Source: Kribbella pratensis
Lineage (GTDB): Bacteria > Actinomycetota > Actinomycetes > Propionibacteriales > Kribbellaceae
Length of the DNA stretch: 64,000 nucleotides
Reading direction: 5' to 3'
Assembly (NCBI RefSeq): GCF_004366075.1
Contig: NZ_SODU01000001.1
Coordinates: forward strand, 682,001 to 746,000
In this document: positions 19,192 to 29,056 of the stretch, in pieces
Layout: every line of letters starts with the position of its first letter
Position numbering within the stretch: the first letter of the stretch is position 1
Notes under the pieces: model-generated
Seen by the model: only the letters and a program-made list of their open reading frames with translations
Told to the model about the DNA's origin: nothing
Database searches by the model: none
Position numbers and translations under genes: made by a program

Positions 19192-20037
19192 GTGGGCATG
19201 GAGTACGTGTCCAGAGTGCCGCGACCGCCGCTGGACGGGCTGATCGACGACCTCTACTACCTGGAGGGAGCGCCGCCGTACGCCCGCCTGACCCTGCCGC
19301 CGATGCCGGCAGCGTTGCTCATCGTCAACCTCGGGGCGCCGTTCCGCATCCGCGCCGGCACCGACATCGAGACGACCGAGTACGCCGACGGCTGCGTGGT
19401 CACCATGCCCACCCGCGCGTTGGAGTTCGGCTACCCACTTCCGACCCGGTCCGTCGGCGTACACATCAAACCGTGGGGGCTGGCACCGTTCCTGCCGATG
19501 CCCGCGGCCGAGCTGTGTGACCGGCCGGTGACGGTAGAGCAGGTGTGGGGCCGGGCCGCCGTTGCTGAGCTGCAGGACAGGCTGGCCACTGCGGACGGCC
19601 CGCACGAGATGCTGACGCTGCTCGAGGAGGAGCTCATGCGACGGCTGTGCGAGACCGCCGGCCTGGGTCTGGTCCGCCATACGAGCAGTGTCATCGCGGC
19701 GACCAGCGGGGCGGTGGCGATCGGCGACCTGAGCGTGGCAGCCGGTGTCAGCAGCACTCATCTGACGCAGCGGTTCAAGGAGCTCATCGGCGTCACGCCG
19801 AAGCGGCTTGCCCGCACCTACCGCTTCGCCGCCGCCGTGTTCACGATCGACCCCGCCGGACCGATCGACTGGGGCGACCTCGCCGGTCGCGCGGGCTACT
19901 TCGACCAGGCCCACTTCGGACACGAGTTCCGGGAGTTCACCGGGCTCACGCCGACACGGTACGTCGAAGTCCGGCAGCGATTCCTGCGCGAACATCCCGG
20001 CCACGTGTTCGAAGGCTGGCCACTCCCGGCCGATTGA
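19192..20037 (+). CDS. AraC-family transcriptional regulator
   Basis: The 281-residue regulator has an N-terminal sensing domain with YLEGAPPYARLTLPPMPAAL (DUF6597-like) and a C-terminal double HTH: IGDLSVAAGVSSTHLTQRFK, ELIGVTPKRLARTYRF, and GYFDQAHFGHEFREFTGLTP before TRYVEVR. The GTG at 19192 and the ATG at 19198 are both possible; neither has a clear ribosome site. It may control the RibD-like gene that begins 66 bp downstream on the same strand. Confidence 0.85.
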   Translation: MGMEYVSRVPRPPLDGLIDDLYYLEGAPPYARLTLPPMPAALLIVNLGAPFRIRAGTDIETTEYADGCVVTMPTRALEFGYPLPTRSVGVHIKPWGLAPFLPMPAAELCDRPVTVEQVWGRAAVAELQDRLATADGPHEMLTLLEEELMRRLCETAGLGLVRHTSSVIAATSGAVAIGDLSVAAGVSSTHLTQRFKELIGVTPKRLARTYRFAAAVFTIDPAGPIDWGDLAGRAGYFDQAHFGHEFREFTGLTPTRYVEVRQRFLREHPGHVFEGWPLPAD

Positions 20038-20103
20038 TTTCTTACAAGAATGACAGCTCACGACACGCTAATTTGGGGACACCCTGAAGCAGAGGAGAGT
20101 CCC

Positions 20104-20685
20104 GTGGGCAAGGTGGTCATGTACAGCTCGGTGTCGGTGGACGGCTTCATCGCGGACGAGAATGACCAGCCCGGACCGCTGTTCGACTGGTTGTCCAGCG
20201 GCGACGTCCCGTTGGACGAGAGCGGCGTACTCAAGGTGTCGCAGGCGTCCCACGACTACACCCGGGCGTACTGGGACCAGATCGGGGTAACAATCGCCGG
20301 CCGCCACGTCTTCGACCTGACAGACGGCTGGGACGGCAAACCTCCAAGCGGGATCGACCACGTAGTCGTCGTGACACACCGACCGGCACCCGACGGCTGG
20401 AACCCCGAGGCACCGTTCCACTTCGTCGACGGCGTCGCAGCAGCCATGGCCAAGGCACAGGACCTAGCAGGTGACCGCACCGTCGAGGTCGCCGCCGGCA
20501 ACGTCGGCGGCCAGATCCTCGCCGCAGGCCTGATCGACGAGATCCGCATGGACGTAGTACCCGTAGTCCTCGGCTCCGGCAAACCCTACTTCGGCCCAGT
20601 CAACGCACAGCACCTCTTGGAGAACCCCGACACGGTGATCCAGGGCAACCGAGTACTCCACCTCCGCTACCGCGTACGCCACTGA
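20104..20685 (+). CDS. Dihydrofolate-reductase-like protein (RibD C-terminal domain family)
   Basis: The 193-residue single-domain reductase shows the opening VVMYSSVSVDGFIADENDQP, GVTIAGRHVFDLTDGWDG, and the NADPH-binding VEVAAGNVGGQILAAGLIDE followed by VVPVVLGSGKPYFG. I chose the GTG at 20104 because GAGGAG lies just upstream and the family starts at this point; the frame extends to 20050 without a site. Members are NADPH-dependent reductases of pteridine-like or other small substrates, generally uncharacterised. Confidence 0.83.
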   Translation: MGKVVMYSSVSVDGFIADENDQPGPLFDWLSSGDVPLDESGVLKVSQASHDYTRAYWDQIGVTIAGRHVFDLTDGWDGKPPSGIDHVVVVTHRPAPDGWNPEAPFHFVDGVAAAMAKAQDLAGDRTVEVAAGNVGGQILAAGLIDEIRMDVVPVVLGSGKPYFGPVNAQHLLENPDTVIQGNRVLHLRYRVRH

Positions 20686-20883
20686 CCGCACCAAGCGGCT
20701 ATGCGAAGAAGCCCACCGCGAACACCGACACCAAGTCAAACCTCCAGCTGCGTTCGCGCATCGCCACCCCTGATAGGCCAGCCGACGCCGACTCACCCCA
20801 GCACCTCACCCGCGACAAAGTCCAACTCACGACCGGCAGTTGCGAACCAACCTCAAACCACGCCCTGCCCGCGCGAACACCCA

Positions 20884-20967
20884 CCGGATACGCATGCCTG
20901 AGATCGCACGGGCGATCACCAACCGCTGGCTGTCGGACGTGCCTTCGAAGAAGGTGTAGATCTCCTC
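20884..20967 (-). pseudogene. Remnant of an acyl-CoA dehydrogenase C-terminus
   Basis: One minus-strand frame encodes EEIYTFFEGTSDSQRLVIAR followed by AISGMRIR. This is the conserved end of short-chain acyl-CoA dehydrogenases (YEGTSQIQRLVIAR, then A-x-x-GMRI). Nothing upstream in any frame continues the protein, so only about 28 codons survive. It marks the left side of a debris zone. Confidence 0.6.
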
Positions 20968-21149
20968 GGTGCTCGCCAGAACAGCCCAGCCCGAAGCACC
21001 GATCCGTCCCTGACCTGCGGCTTTGCCACTCGGCATTTGCCGTCGGTTCCCAATGCTTGCCGACGTCCCACGGAACTGTCACGGAGCACCGACCACCCTC
21101 GTTGCGACGATCATTCGAACCCAAGCTGCCTCCAGGCCCGCCCCAAAGC

Positions 21150-21390
21150 CAGCCCCGGCACCGACCGCAGCACCGACACCCACTACCGCGTGCTCCACGA
21201 CATCTCAGACCCCGCCGGCAAACTCACCCTGCGCCGCGCCGGCCGCCTCCACCACATCCCCATCGGCACCGAACACGCCGAAACCCCCGTCCTCAAGCTC
21301 GTCGACGACCTCCACATCCGCATCATCAACGCCGCCACCGGAGAACTCCTCCGCGAGCTCACCCTCGTCCCCACCCGCGACTACCAACCC
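21150..21390 (+). pseudogene. C-terminal fragment of an IS481-family transposase
   Basis: The plus-strand frame gives THYRVLHDISDPAGKLTLRR, AGRLHHIPIGTEHAETPVL, LVDDLHIRIINAATGELLRE and LTLVPTRDYQP. This matches the typical end of IS481 transposases (GRLHHIGIGR, then LTLDPTRDYQP). The DDE catalytic core is missing, so the element is dead. No terminal inverted repeats could be recognised. It lies about 95 bp before the tRNA-like repeat. Confidence 0.7.
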
Positions 21391-21483
21391 CCTCGGCCGA
21401 CCCCCAGGACCACCCAAAAACAGAAAACCGGACCCCCGATAAGGGTCAGGTCTCTCCGGTATCTCCTGAGAGATCACACAAGC

Positions 21484-21581
21484 GCCGGTGAGGGGACTCG
21501 AACCCGTAACCCCCGCTTTACCAGGCCATGCCTGTCGTCGTGCCGCACCACTACCTGAAAGTTGCCGTTGACCTGCTTACT
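21484..21581 (-). repeat. tRNA-3'-end-like repeat, copy A (possible attachment-site scar)
   Basis: These 98 bp match 86 of 98 positions in copy B at 48293-48390, in the same orientation. Read on the minus strand, the end resembles a tRNA 3' half: an anticodon-loop-like CTGGTAA, a T-arm around TTCGAGT and an acceptor-like CACCGGC. The T-stem has a mismatch here, and there is no D-arm or 5' half, so it is not a functional tRNA. Confidence 0.55.
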
Positions 21582-21738
21582 CCTGGACCCGACTCAGCGA
21601 CATCGCCATGGCAACGCGGGAACTCATGACGAAGGACACAGCAACCCAGGGCGCGAGTACTTCCCCTGACAACGCTCCGCGTAGTGCAGCAGGCAGCCTC
21701 GATCCAGACCGCTCCGGCAAGCCACTGTGGCGCTGACC

Positions 21739-21873
21739 ATGATCCGGTTCATCGGCAGCAAACAGGTCGTCGATGCCGCCGACCGATGTGCCGACGTGAT
21801 CCTGAAACTCGGTGACACTGTCCACGTCGGCACCGCCGCACCTGACCGGGTGGAGGAGCTCCTGACGAGATGA
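21739..21873 (+). CDS. Possible small ORF or gene fragment
   Basis: The 44-codon frame begins MIRFIGSKQVVDAADRCADV and continues VILKLGDTVHVGTAAPD. It has protein-like amphipathic character but no good ribosome site. It lies in a decayed segment between an IS fragment and a membrane gene, and is probably a fragment. I recognise no family. Confidence 0.25.
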   Translation: MIRFIGSKQVVDAADRCADVILKLGDTVHVGTAAPDRVEELLTR

Positions 21874-22066
21874 ACAAACGTCGCCACCGCTGTTCGACGT
21901 CGCGGGGGACCGAACTCGACGTCGACCCGCAACCTTTCGCGTGTTTCAGGGCTCCGTCGCAGCCGGGGTCCAAGGGATCGCACCGAGCAGCTCCAACTCC
22001 GGGCTGGTGTTGCCGGGCGACGTCCGGCAGGTCCCCGACATCGTTGTGCAGGGGTTGACGGGCGCC

Positions 22067-22705
22067 TTACCTTGTCACGATGCCCGCGACGAGGTTGATG
22101 GTCGCGGCGAGGATGACAGTTCCGAAGGCGAACGAGAGTAGGCAATGCCGTAGTACGACTGAGCGGATGTCTGAGCTGGCGACGCTCGTGTCGGAGACCT
22201 GGTAGGTCATGCCGAGGTTGTAGCTGAAGTAGAAGAAGTCACGGTAGGCAGGCGATTCGTCGCTGTTGAAGTCGATGCCGCCGGCGGGCTGGCGGTAGTA
22301 GAGGTGCGCGTAGCGGGCGGCGTACACCATGTGCAGGACGGCCCAGTTCATGAAGACGCCGGCGAGGCCGATAGCGGCGGCAGAATTCTGGCTGTGCGAG
22401 TCACCGAGTACAAGTAGTAGGGCGATGCCGGTCAGGCCGCCGAGTGTCGCCGCCACCACGGCCAACTCCTCGACGGCCGGCCGGAAGTCCTCGCGGCCGA
22501 CGAAGCGGTGTGTGGCGTCCGATGTCATCGGCCACAAGACGAGTACGCCGGTGACGACGAACGCCGCAGCGATCGCCGCGATGCCCGACAGCACTCCCAA
22601 GGGCAGGTTCCAGATCAGCGCGACAACTGCTCCGAGGACGCACCCGGCGACAAGCGACACGAACAGCCGGGAAGCCGCCGTCGTCGGCAGGCCGCCTCTC
22701 ACCAT
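22067..22705 (-). CDS. DUF1345 integral membrane protein
   Basis: The 212-residue protein has five hydrophobic segments and the DUF1345 landmarks: the strong late motif [20 protein letters not shown] and the preceding [12 protein letters not shown]. It is the last of nine minus-strand genes with short gaps, 21 bp after the BON gene. DUF1345 proteins are uncharacterised. The context suggests an envelope component of a stress array. Confidence 0.82.
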   Translation of the reverse strand: MVRGGLPTTAASRLFVSLVAGCVLGAVVALIWNLPLGVLSGIAAIAAAFVVTGVLVLWPMTSDATHRFVGREDFRPAVEELAVVAATLGGLTGIALLLVLGDSHSQNSAAAIGLAGVFMNWAVLHMVYAARYAHLYYRQPAGGIDFNSDESPAYRDFFYFSYNLGMTYQVSDTSVASSDIRSVVLRHCLLSFAFGTVILAATINLVAGIVTR

Positions 22706-22726
22706 GGTCTCCGCGTCTTCACGGAA

Positions 22727-23377
22727 TCAGTTGACGATCGCGATGTTGTTGATCACCTCGGTGACTCCTGGGGAGGCCCAGGCGGCCGAGGCGGCTTCGA
22801 GGCGTTCGGCCAACGAGGTCGCCGTCCCGCCCAGCACCACCGTCGTCCCGTCGATCTCGACCGTGATGCCCTTGGCATCGACCCGCGCATTGCGCTGCAG
22901 AGCGTCGACGATCGACTGCTTGACGTCGGGAGCGATGGGTTCAGTGATCACAAGCTCAACGTCGTTCGTGACGCCCTTCACCGACTCCATCTTGCTGACC
23001 ACGGACACGGCCTCGTCGCGCTGGTGCTGCCAGCTCGCCGTGCCGGTCAACGTGACCCAACTGTCAGCGACCTTCGCGTCGATCGTCGACGGCACGCCGG
23101 CGTTGAGAACCAGGGCCTGCAGTACGGCGCCACGCAGGTCCGCATCGTCTCGTGATGCAGCCTCCAGTGGAGTCACCACCAGGTCGTTGTGTACGCCGGT
23201 GACTCCGGCGACATGCTGTACGTCGTTCTGTGCCTCGAGCTTCTCGCGCAGGCTGCCGACCGTGCCGCGCAACGTCACGACACCGCCCTCGACGGCGGAT
23301 ACGATCGCGACGCTGTCGACTTTCGGGTCGTAGAAGATCGCGTCGTTGACATCACGTTGCAACTGACCGTCAGTCAT
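22727..23377 (-). CDS. Triple BON-domain protein
   Basis: The 216-residue protein is built from three consecutive BON domains: residues about 5-70 (VVTLRGTVGSLREKLEAQ), about 78-145 (SWVTLTGTASWQHQRDEA) and about 150-216 (TVVLGGTATSLAERLEAA). There is no signal peptide. BON domains usually bind lipid or envelope surfaces and are common in OsmY-like stress proteins. The start at 23377 overlaps the end of the upstream catalase-like gene by 8 bp and has a GGGAG site. Confidence 0.87.
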   Translation of the reverse strand: MTDGQLQRDVNDAIFYDPKVDSVAIVSAVEGGVVTLRGTVGSLREKLEAQNDVQHVAGVTGVHNDLVVTPLEAASRDDADLRGAVLQALVLNAGVPSTIDAKVADSWVTLTGTASWQHQRDEAVSVVSKMESVKGVTNDVELVITEPIAPDVKQSIVDALQRNARVDAKGITVEIDGTTVVLGGTATSLAERLEAASAAWASPGVTEVINNIAIVN

Positions 23378-24050
23378 CTGCGGCTCCCGTCTTCTTCGGT
23401 TGGATGTCGCGCGATCGAGCTTTCCCTGGATAGACGCGCTCCTCCGGCTCCTCGGTGAGGGCCGCCACCGCCGTGGCACATTCCCGGCGGTGTTCGTCGG
23501 TGCGGGCGAGCAGACACGACAGCAGCAGCCGGATGTCCGGGTCGTCGCTACCGTCACGCAAGTCGCGAATGGCCGGACGGTGATCACTCTCGGCATGGGC
23601 GTTCGCAAGGAAGTCGGCGAGCAGGTTCTGCCGATCGGTCGTGCCCGCCTGACGCCACGGATTGGACAAGGCACCGGCACTCGCCGGCTCCTCAGGCTGC
23701 CGACCGGCCATTGACACGAGCACGCTCTCCAGGTCGGTTCCGCCCATCACGGCCGCGACCATCGGGTTCGCCCGTATTACCCGGTCAACGGTTTCCGCGG
23801 GTGCGCCTTCCAGTAGTCGCGCAATCATCGTGGCGAGCATCTCGACCATCGCGACCTGATCCACGCCGAGGTGAACGAGCGTGTCGCGGTAGCGGCCGGG
23901 AACCGGCGCGGTCCAGCCGCTCAGGTAGTGGGTGGCGACCGTGATCTCGTGATACTGATCGGCGAGAACGTGTTCCAGGCGGTCGGCGTACCGGAGATCA
24001 GGCCGGTCGGGCCGGCAAGCAAACTGTAGATCGCGTCGGTGGTTGAACAT
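23370..24050 (-). CDS. Manganese-catalase-like ferritin-fold protein with altered metal site
   Basis: The 226-residue protein begins MFNHRRDLQFACRPDRPDLR and has LADQYHEITVATHYLSGW, VEMLATMIARLLEGAP and NAHAESDHRPAIRDLRDGSD, then ARTDEHRREC. These match the layout of dimanganese catalases. The family's ligands are Glu35, Glu66, His69, Glu148 and His181 (Lactobacillus numbering). Glu35, a Glu at 154 and His187 are kept. The region that should read like GTEELGHxEM reads GVDQVAMVEM, replacing Glu66 with Gln and His69 with Met. Catalase activity is therefore doubtful; it may be structural or bind something else. Its place after thioredoxin and ClpB suggests a stress role. Confidence 0.72.
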   Translation of the reverse strand: MFNHRRDLQFACRPDRPDLRYADRLEHVLADQYHEITVATHYLSGWTAPVPGRYRDTLVHLGVDQVAMVEMLATMIARLLEGAPAETVDRVIRANPMVAAVMGGTDLESVLVSMAGRQPEEPASAGALSNPWRQAGTTDRQNLLADFLANAHAESDHRPAIRDLRDGSDDPDIRLLLSCLLARTDEHRRECATAVAALTEEPEERVYPGKARSRDIQPKKTGAADD

Positions 24051-24107
24051 GTGCTGCTCCTGCGGTTCTGTTGGCCGGCCTGCCGGACCGGTGGGTCAGT
24101 GGACGAA

Positions 24108-24542
24108 TCAGTTGCTCAGGGCATCCTCGAGCCAAGGACGCAGTACGGCGGCCGGCGCGGCACCGATCTGGGTGGCGACCGCTTCCCCGGACCGAAACAC
24201 CATCAGGGTCGGGATGGAACGGATGTCGAACCGGCGCGACAGTTCCGGCGCATCGTCGGCGTTGATCTTCACCAGCTTGATGTCGCCGGCCTTCTCGGTG
24301 GCGAGTTGTTCGAGCACCGGGCTGACCATTCGGCACGGACCGCACCACGGTGCCCAGACGTCGACCAGAACCGGGATCCGGGACTGCTCGACAACCTTCG
24401 CGAAGTCCTGGTCGCCGGCGTTGACGACCCAGGGCAACGGCTTGCCGCACTTGCCGCAGACCGGCTTCCCGTCGCCGGTCGCCTGCACCCGGTTCTTCTG
24501 GCCGCAGTGCGGGCAACTGATGATTTCGGCTTCCGCCGTCAT
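24108..24542 (-). CDS. trxC: Zinc-ribbon thioredoxin (thioredoxin 2/TrxC type)
   Basis: The 144-residue protein has an N-terminal zinc ribbon (CPHC at 10-13 and CGKC at 29-32) and a thioredoxin domain with the active site WAPWCGPCRM (66-70) and the cis-proline region SIPTLMVF. This is the arrangement of E. coli TrxC, a redox-regulated disulfide reductase in the cytosol. It lies 102 bp downstream of clpB and probably belongs to the same transcript. Confidence 0.9.
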   Translation of the reverse strand: MTAEAEIISCPHCGQKNRVQATGDGKPVCGKCGKPLPWVVNAGDQDFAKVVEQSRIPVLVDVWAPWCGPCRMVSPVLEQLATEKAGDIKLVKINADDAPELSRRFDIRSIPTLMVFRSGEAVATQIGAAPAAVLRPWLEDALSN

Positions 24543-24644
24543 AGCCCCTCCTTCCTCAGACGTCCGGTCACCCGTTCCACTTGGCGCAGGTCGTCGCAGA
24601 CGATCGCCGTGTACTGGACGGGGGAACCTCCCTGTCGTTGTGGG

Positions 24645-27278
24645 TTACTCAGCCGCGGCTTGTGGTGGGTTCTGGACGTCGACAACGAGTTTCTGGCCGT
24701 CGAGCGAGACCTTGACGACAGCTCCGTCGACGACGTCGCCGGTGAGCAGTGCTCGGCCGACGCGGGTCTCGACCTCGCGGGCGATGAAGCGGCGCAGCGG
24801 GCGCGCGCCGTACACCGGGTCGAAGCCTTGTTCGGCGAGGAAACGCAGCGCGTCGTGGGTGACGTCGAGGGTCATCTGCTGGTCGGCGAGCCTGGTGCGC
24901 AGGTCGCCGAGCATCAGTTCGGCCACTTGCTCGATCTCGGGCAGCGTGAGCGGCGTGAACAGCACGATGTCGTCGACGCGGTTCAGGAACTCCGGCCGGA
25001 AATGATGCCGCAGATCGGCCATCACGGCGTCCCGGGCGTCCTCCTTGATCTGGCCGTCCGGCGTGACGCCGTCGAGCAGGTACGACGACCCGATGTTCGA
25101 CGTCATGATGATCACGGTGTTACGGAAGTCGACCGTCCGTCCTTGCGCGTCGGTCAGCCGTCCGTCGTCGAGCACCTGCAGCAGCGTGTTGAAGACATCC
25201 GGGTGCGCCTTCTCGATCTCGTCGAACAACACGACGGAGTACGGCTTACGGCGTACCGCTTCGGTCAGCTGACCGCCTTCGTCGTACCCGACGTACCCGG
25301 GCGGCGCGCCGACCAGCCGACTGACCGTGTGCCGTTCCTGGTATTCGCTCATGTCGATCCGGACGATGTTGTCCTCGGAGTCGAACAACGCCGCCGCCAG
25401 CGCCTTGGCCAGCTCGGTCTTCCCGACGCCGGTCGGCCCGAGGAAGATGAACGACCCGATCGGCCGTCGCGGATCCTTGATCCCGGACCGGGCCCGGATG
25501 ATCGCGTCGGCCACGACGTTGACGGCCTCGTCCTGGCCGATCACGCGTTCGTGCAGGATCTCGTCCAGCCTCAGCAGTTTCGCGCGTTCGCCCTCCTGCA
25601 ACCGCGTGACCGGGATCCCCGTCCACCGGGACACGATGGAGGCGATCTCCTCGTCGGTGACCACCTCGCGCAGCAGCCGTCGGCCGCCTCCCTGTTTGGT
25701 GGCGAGCTGGTCCTCTTCGGCCAGCAGCCGCCGTTCGAGCTCGGGCAACTTGCCGTGGCGGAGTTCGGCCGCCTTGTTGAGGTCGTACTCGCGTTCGGCC
25801 TGGTCGGCGTCGTGGCGCAGTTGTTCGATCTGCCCGCGCAGGTCCTGGGTGCGGTGCACCACCTGGCGTTCGGATTCCCACTGCGCCCGCATCGCGTCTG
25901 ACTCGGCGCGCAGGTCGGCGAGTTCCTTGCGAAGTTCCTCCAGCCGGGACTCGCTGGCCGCGTCCTCTTCCTTGGAGAGCGCCGCGTCCTCGATCTCCAG
26001 CCGAGTGACTTTGCGGGTCAGTTCGTCGAGTTCGGCCGGCATCGAGTCGATCTCGGTCCGCAGCATCGCGCACGCCTCGTCCACCAGGTCGATCGCCTTG
26101 TCCGGCAGGAACCGGTCGGTGATGTAGCGATGACTCAGTACGACGGCGGCGACCAGCGCACCGTCCTGGATCTTCACGCCGTGGAAGACCTCGAGCCGTT
26201 CCCGCAGGCCGCGCAGGATCGAGATCGCGTCCTCGACCGACGGCTCGTCGACCACCACCGGCTGGAACCGGCGCTCCAGCGCCGCGTCCGGCTCGATGTG
26301 CTTGCGGTACTCGTCGAGCGTGGTCGCGCCGATCATGTGCAGTTCGCCGCGCGCAAGCATCGGCTTCAGCATGTTGCCCGCATCCATCGCGCCCTCGGTC
26401 GCGCCGGCGCCGACCACCGTGTGCAGCTCGTCGACGAACAACAAGATCCGTCCCTCGGCCGCCGCGACCTCGCTGAGCACCGCCTTCAGCCGCTCCTCGA
26501 ACTCACCGCGGTACTTCGCTCCCGCCACCAGCGCCGCCAGATCGAGCGCAAACACCGCCCGATCCTTCAGTCCCTCCGGTACGTCGCCGTTCGCGATCCG
26601 CTGCGCCAGCCCCTCCACGATCGCGGTCTTCCCGACGCCCGGCTCACCGATCAGGACCGGGTTGTTCTTCGTCTTCCGCGACAGGATCTGGATCGTCCGC
26701 CGGATCTCCTGATCACGCCCGATCACCGGATCGAGCCGCCCAGTTCGGGCGTCGGCGACGAGTTCGCGGCCATACTTCTCCAACGCCTCGTAGGCCGCCT
26801 CCGGCATGGCCGACGTGACGCGCTGGTTCCCGCGAATTGCGGTCAGCGCCTGCAGGAACTTCTCCCGGGTCAGGCCCTGTTCGCGCGCCCGCCGTCCCGC
26901 TGCCGTCTCTGCGCCTTCGTCGAGCAGCGCCATCAGCAGGTGCTCGACCGAGACATACTCGTCCTTCAGCCGCTTCGCCTCGCGCTCGGCGGTGTCGAAC
27001 ACCTTCGACAGGCGCTGCGTGACGTACACCTGTCCCGGTTCGGCGCCGGGCCCCGTCACTTTGGGGCGCCGGCTGAGATCGGACTCGAGATCAGCGCGCA
27101 GCCGGTCCGGGTCGGTGCCGGACTGCGTGAGCAGCCGGGGAATCAGTCCGTCGGGCTGATCCAGCAGCGCCAGCAACAGATGCTCGCCGTCGACCTGCTG
27201 GTGCCCGAAACGGAGCGCCTTGGTCTGCGCGTCGTGCAAGGCTTCCTGCGACTTCTGCGTCAGGCGGTTCATGTCCAT
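24645..27278 (-). CDS. clpB: ClpB disaggregase
   Basis: The 877-residue protein has an N-terminal Clp repeat domain ([20 protein letters not shown]), NBD1 with Walker A GEPGVGKT, a coiled middle domain (about 400-530), and NBD2 with [21 protein letters not shown] and the sensor GARPLRRFI. Length and order match ClpB, not ClpC, because the long M-domain is present. With DnaK-DnaJ-GrpE it resolubilises aggregated proteins using ATP. The start overlaps the end of the CbpM-like gene by 10 bp, so translation is coupled. Confidence 0.97.
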   Translation of the reverse strand: MDMNRLTQKSQEALHDAQTKALRFGHQQVDGEHLLLALLDQPDGLIPRLLTQSGTDPDRLRADLESDLSRRPKVTGPGAEPGQVYVTQRLSKVFDTAEREAKRLKDEYVSVEHLLMALLDEGAETAAGRRAREQGLTREKFLQALTAIRGNQRVTSAMPEAAYEALEKYGRELVADARTGRLDPVIGRDQEIRRTIQILSRKTKNNPVLIGEPGVGKTAIVEGLAQRIANGDVPEGLKDRAVFALDLAALVAGAKYRGEFEERLKAVLSEVAAAEGRILLFVDELHTVVGAGATEGAMDAGNMLKPMLARGELHMIGATTLDEYRKHIEPDAALERRFQPVVVDEPSVEDAISILRGLRERLEVFHGVKIQDGALVAAVVLSHRYITDRFLPDKAIDLVDEACAMLRTEIDSMPAELDELTRKVTRLEIEDAALSKEEDAASESRLEELRKELADLRAESDAMRAQWESERQVVHRTQDLRGQIEQLRHDADQAEREYDLNKAAELRHGKLPELERRLLAEEDQLATKQGGGRRLLREVVTDEEIASIVSRWTGIPVTRLQEGERAKLLRLDEILHERVIGQDEAVNVVADAIIRARSGIKDPRRPIGSFIFLGPTGVGKTELAKALAAALFDSEDNIVRIDMSEYQERHTVSRLVGAPPGYVGYDEGGQLTEAVRRKPYSVVLFDEIEKAHPDVFNTLLQVLDDGRLTDAQGRTVDFRNTVIIMTSNIGSSYLLDGVTPDGQIKEDARDAVMADLRHHFRPEFLNRVDDIVLFTPLTLPEIEQVAELMLGDLRTRLADQQMTLDVTHDALRFLAEQGFDPVYGARPLRRFIAREVETRVGRALLTGDVVDGAVVKVSLDGQKLVVDVQNPPQAAAE

Positions 27279-27574
27279 GATCGGCCTCCGGAATGTTTGG
27301 CACGAAGTGCTGATTCCTGGGCGGCGAGCCGGTCGAGCAGGTCGATCACCAGCCCGACCGCGGCGTAGTTGAGAGAGAACGCGGCCCGCAGCCGCTGGAT
27401 GCGGGCCACGGCCGCGACATCGGCGTACGAGAACCAGAGTCGACCGGACACGTCCCGCGCGGGTTCGAGCAGTCCGAGGGCGACGAACCGCGCGACCAGA
27501 TGCGGATGGACGCCGGTCAGCCGCGCGAACGCCTCCAGATCCAGCAGCAGCGGCCGGGCCAGTGCGTTACTCAT
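27269..27574 (-). CDS. MerR-like chaperone modulator (CbpM/HspR-like)
   Basis: The 101-residue protein has a winged-helix-like start, [51 protein letters not shown] and a C-terminal helix ([14 protein letters not shown]). HspR has a related MerR domain but carries the heptad tail of a DNA-binding repressor. CbpM has this short form and binds the J-domain of CbpA. The neighbour is a zinc-finger-less DnaJ, so CbpM is the better fit. It overlaps dnaJ by ATGA. Confidence 0.75.
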   Translation of the reverse strand: MSNALARPLLLDLEAFARLTGVHPHLVARFVALGLLEPARDVSGRLWFSYADVAAVARIQRLRAAFSLNYAAVGLVIDLLDRLAAQESALRAKHSGGRSWT

Positions 27575-28548
27575 CGCTGCCTCCTCGGGTCGAAGGTCGT
27601 GGCGGCGGCGAGCTGCTCGAACAGGTGCTGTTCCTCGTCGGAGAGCTTGTCGGGCATCACGATCCGGATCTCGGCGTACAGATCACCGGGCGCCCGTTTC
27701 GCCGGCAGGCCGCGGCCCTTCAACCGCAGGCGTTTCCCGCTCGACGTCCCGCCAGGGACACGGAGCTTCACCTCGCCGCCTGGCGTCTCGAGCGCGACAC
27801 GCGCGCCGAGCGCGGCCTCGGAGGCGGACACCGGCAGGTCGACATAGATGTCGCGGCCTTCGACTCGGTACCGCTTGTCCGGGAGCAGCCTGACCACCAT
27901 GTACAGGTCGCCCGCCGGCGCGTCGCCACTCCCCTGACCGCCCTGACCGGCCAGCCGGATCCGCTGACCGTCGATCACCCCGGCCGGGATCGAAACCTCG
28001 ACCGTACGTTCGCCGTCAGGGCCGGAGATCGTCAGCCGCCGCTGCCCACCGTTGTAGGCCTCGGGGACGGTGAGCTCGAGCTCGACCTCCTGGTCGGCGC
28101 CCGGGATCGGTCCCCACTGCCGCCGCCCGCGGCCCCCGAACATGCCGCCGAGCAGGTCCTCCAGGTCCACGTCCCCGGCGCCGTCGCCCCAGCCCGGAGA
28201 CCCGCTCCAGCCACCCCGGCTGCCGGTCGCCGCCGGGCCGTCCTGGCCTGTCCACCACCCGCCGGGCGCACCACGACCGGCTCCGGCGCGTTGCGCTCTT
28301 GCCCACGCCTCCGGGTCGACATCGGGCGGGACCCTGCGGAAGTCGTCGCCGAACGCGTCGTACCGTTTCCGCTGGTCGGGGTCCGACAGTACGTCGTACG
28401 CCTCGGAGACCTGCTTGAACTTCTCCTCCGCGCCGGGGTCCTTGTTGATGTCCGGGTGGTACTGCCGGGCCAGCTTCCGGTACGACCGTTGCAGCTCGTC
28501 GGCCGTCGCATCGCGACCCACTCCGAGCAGTTCGTAGAAGTCGGCCAT
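27571..28548 (-). CDS. DnaJ-family co-chaperone without zinc finger (CbpA type)
   Basis: The 325-residue protein has a J-domain ([23 protein letters not shown] at about 31-33), then a Gly/Trp-rich linker (about 90-145) and two C-terminal beta domains ([38 protein letters not shown]). The four CxxCxGxG zinc repeats of DnaJ are absent, so this is a class II J-protein like CbpA. It stimulates DnaK ATPase and hands over clients. It sits four bases downstream of grpE. Confidence 0.92.
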   Translation of the reverse strand: MADFYELLGVGRDATADELQRSYRKLARQYHPDINKDPGAEEKFKQVSEAYDVLSDPDQRKRYDAFGDDFRRVPPDVDPEAWARAQRAGAGRGAPGGWWTGQDGPAATGSRGGWSGSPGWGDGAGDVDLEDLLGGMFGGRGRRQWGPIPGADQEVELELTVPEAYNGGQRRLTISGPDGERTVEVSIPAGVIDGQRIRLAGQGGQGSGDAPAGDLYMVVRLLPDKRYRVEGRDIYVDLPVSASEAALGARVALETPGGEVKLRVPGGTSSGKRLRLKGRGLPAKRAPGDLYAEIRIVMPDKLSDEEQHLFEQLAAATTFDPRRQR

Positions 28549-28552
28549 GGCA

Positions 28553-29056
28553 CTACTGCTTCGCGACGACGACCGAGGCCGGCCGGAGGGGCTCGTCCGC
28601 GGTCCCGTATCCCGGCCGGACCACGGCGATCACCGTGCCGGGTTCGGCGTTCGGGTCGGCGATCGTGCTGACGGCCTCGTGCACGGCCGGGTCGAACGGC
28701 TCACCAACCGGGTCGAACCTCGGATACCCGAGCCGGCCCAGCGCCGCGACGGCCTGCTCGTGGACCGCCTTGATCCCTTCGACGACCGCCTCCGCGCCGC
28801 TGTCGGCGTGTTGCAGAGCCAGCTCGAGGTTGTCGACGACCGGCAACCAGGTGGCCGCAGCCCGAGAACGCTCGGCGGACCGTTCCCGGTCCAGGTCGCG
28901 CTGGTACCGCTTCCGCAGGTTGTCCAGGTCAGCCGCCGTACGACGCAACTGATCGTCGAGACGAGCGATCTCCTCATCCTTGTCCGGCTCCTCGTCGACG
29001 ACGGCTGCCGATTCTTCAGCTGAGGTGGCGGCCGTGTCCGACTGCTCGCCCGACAT
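28553..29056 (-). CDS. grpE: GrpE nucleotide exchange factor
   Basis: The 167-residue protein has a long coiled coil ([34 protein letters not shown]) followed by the beta-domain sequence [20 protein letters not shown] and a final [11 protein letters not shown]. This is the standard GrpE layout. It releases ADP from DnaK. Its ATG overlaps the dnaK stop by one base (TGATG), so the two are translationally coupled. Confidence 0.93.
   Translation of the reverse strand: MSGEQSDTAATSAEESAAVVDEEPDKDEEIARLDDQLRRTAADLDNLRKRYQRDLDRERSAERSRAAATWLPVVDNLELALQHADSGAEAVVEGIKAVHEQAVAALGRLGYPRFDPVGEPFDPAVHEAVSTIADPNAEPGTVIAVVRPGYGTADEPLRPASVVVAKQ

Noticed and set aside
21484..21581. Functional tRNA gene
   Set aside because: Only a 3'-half-like part exists; there is no D-arm, no 5' acceptor strand and a T-stem mismatch.
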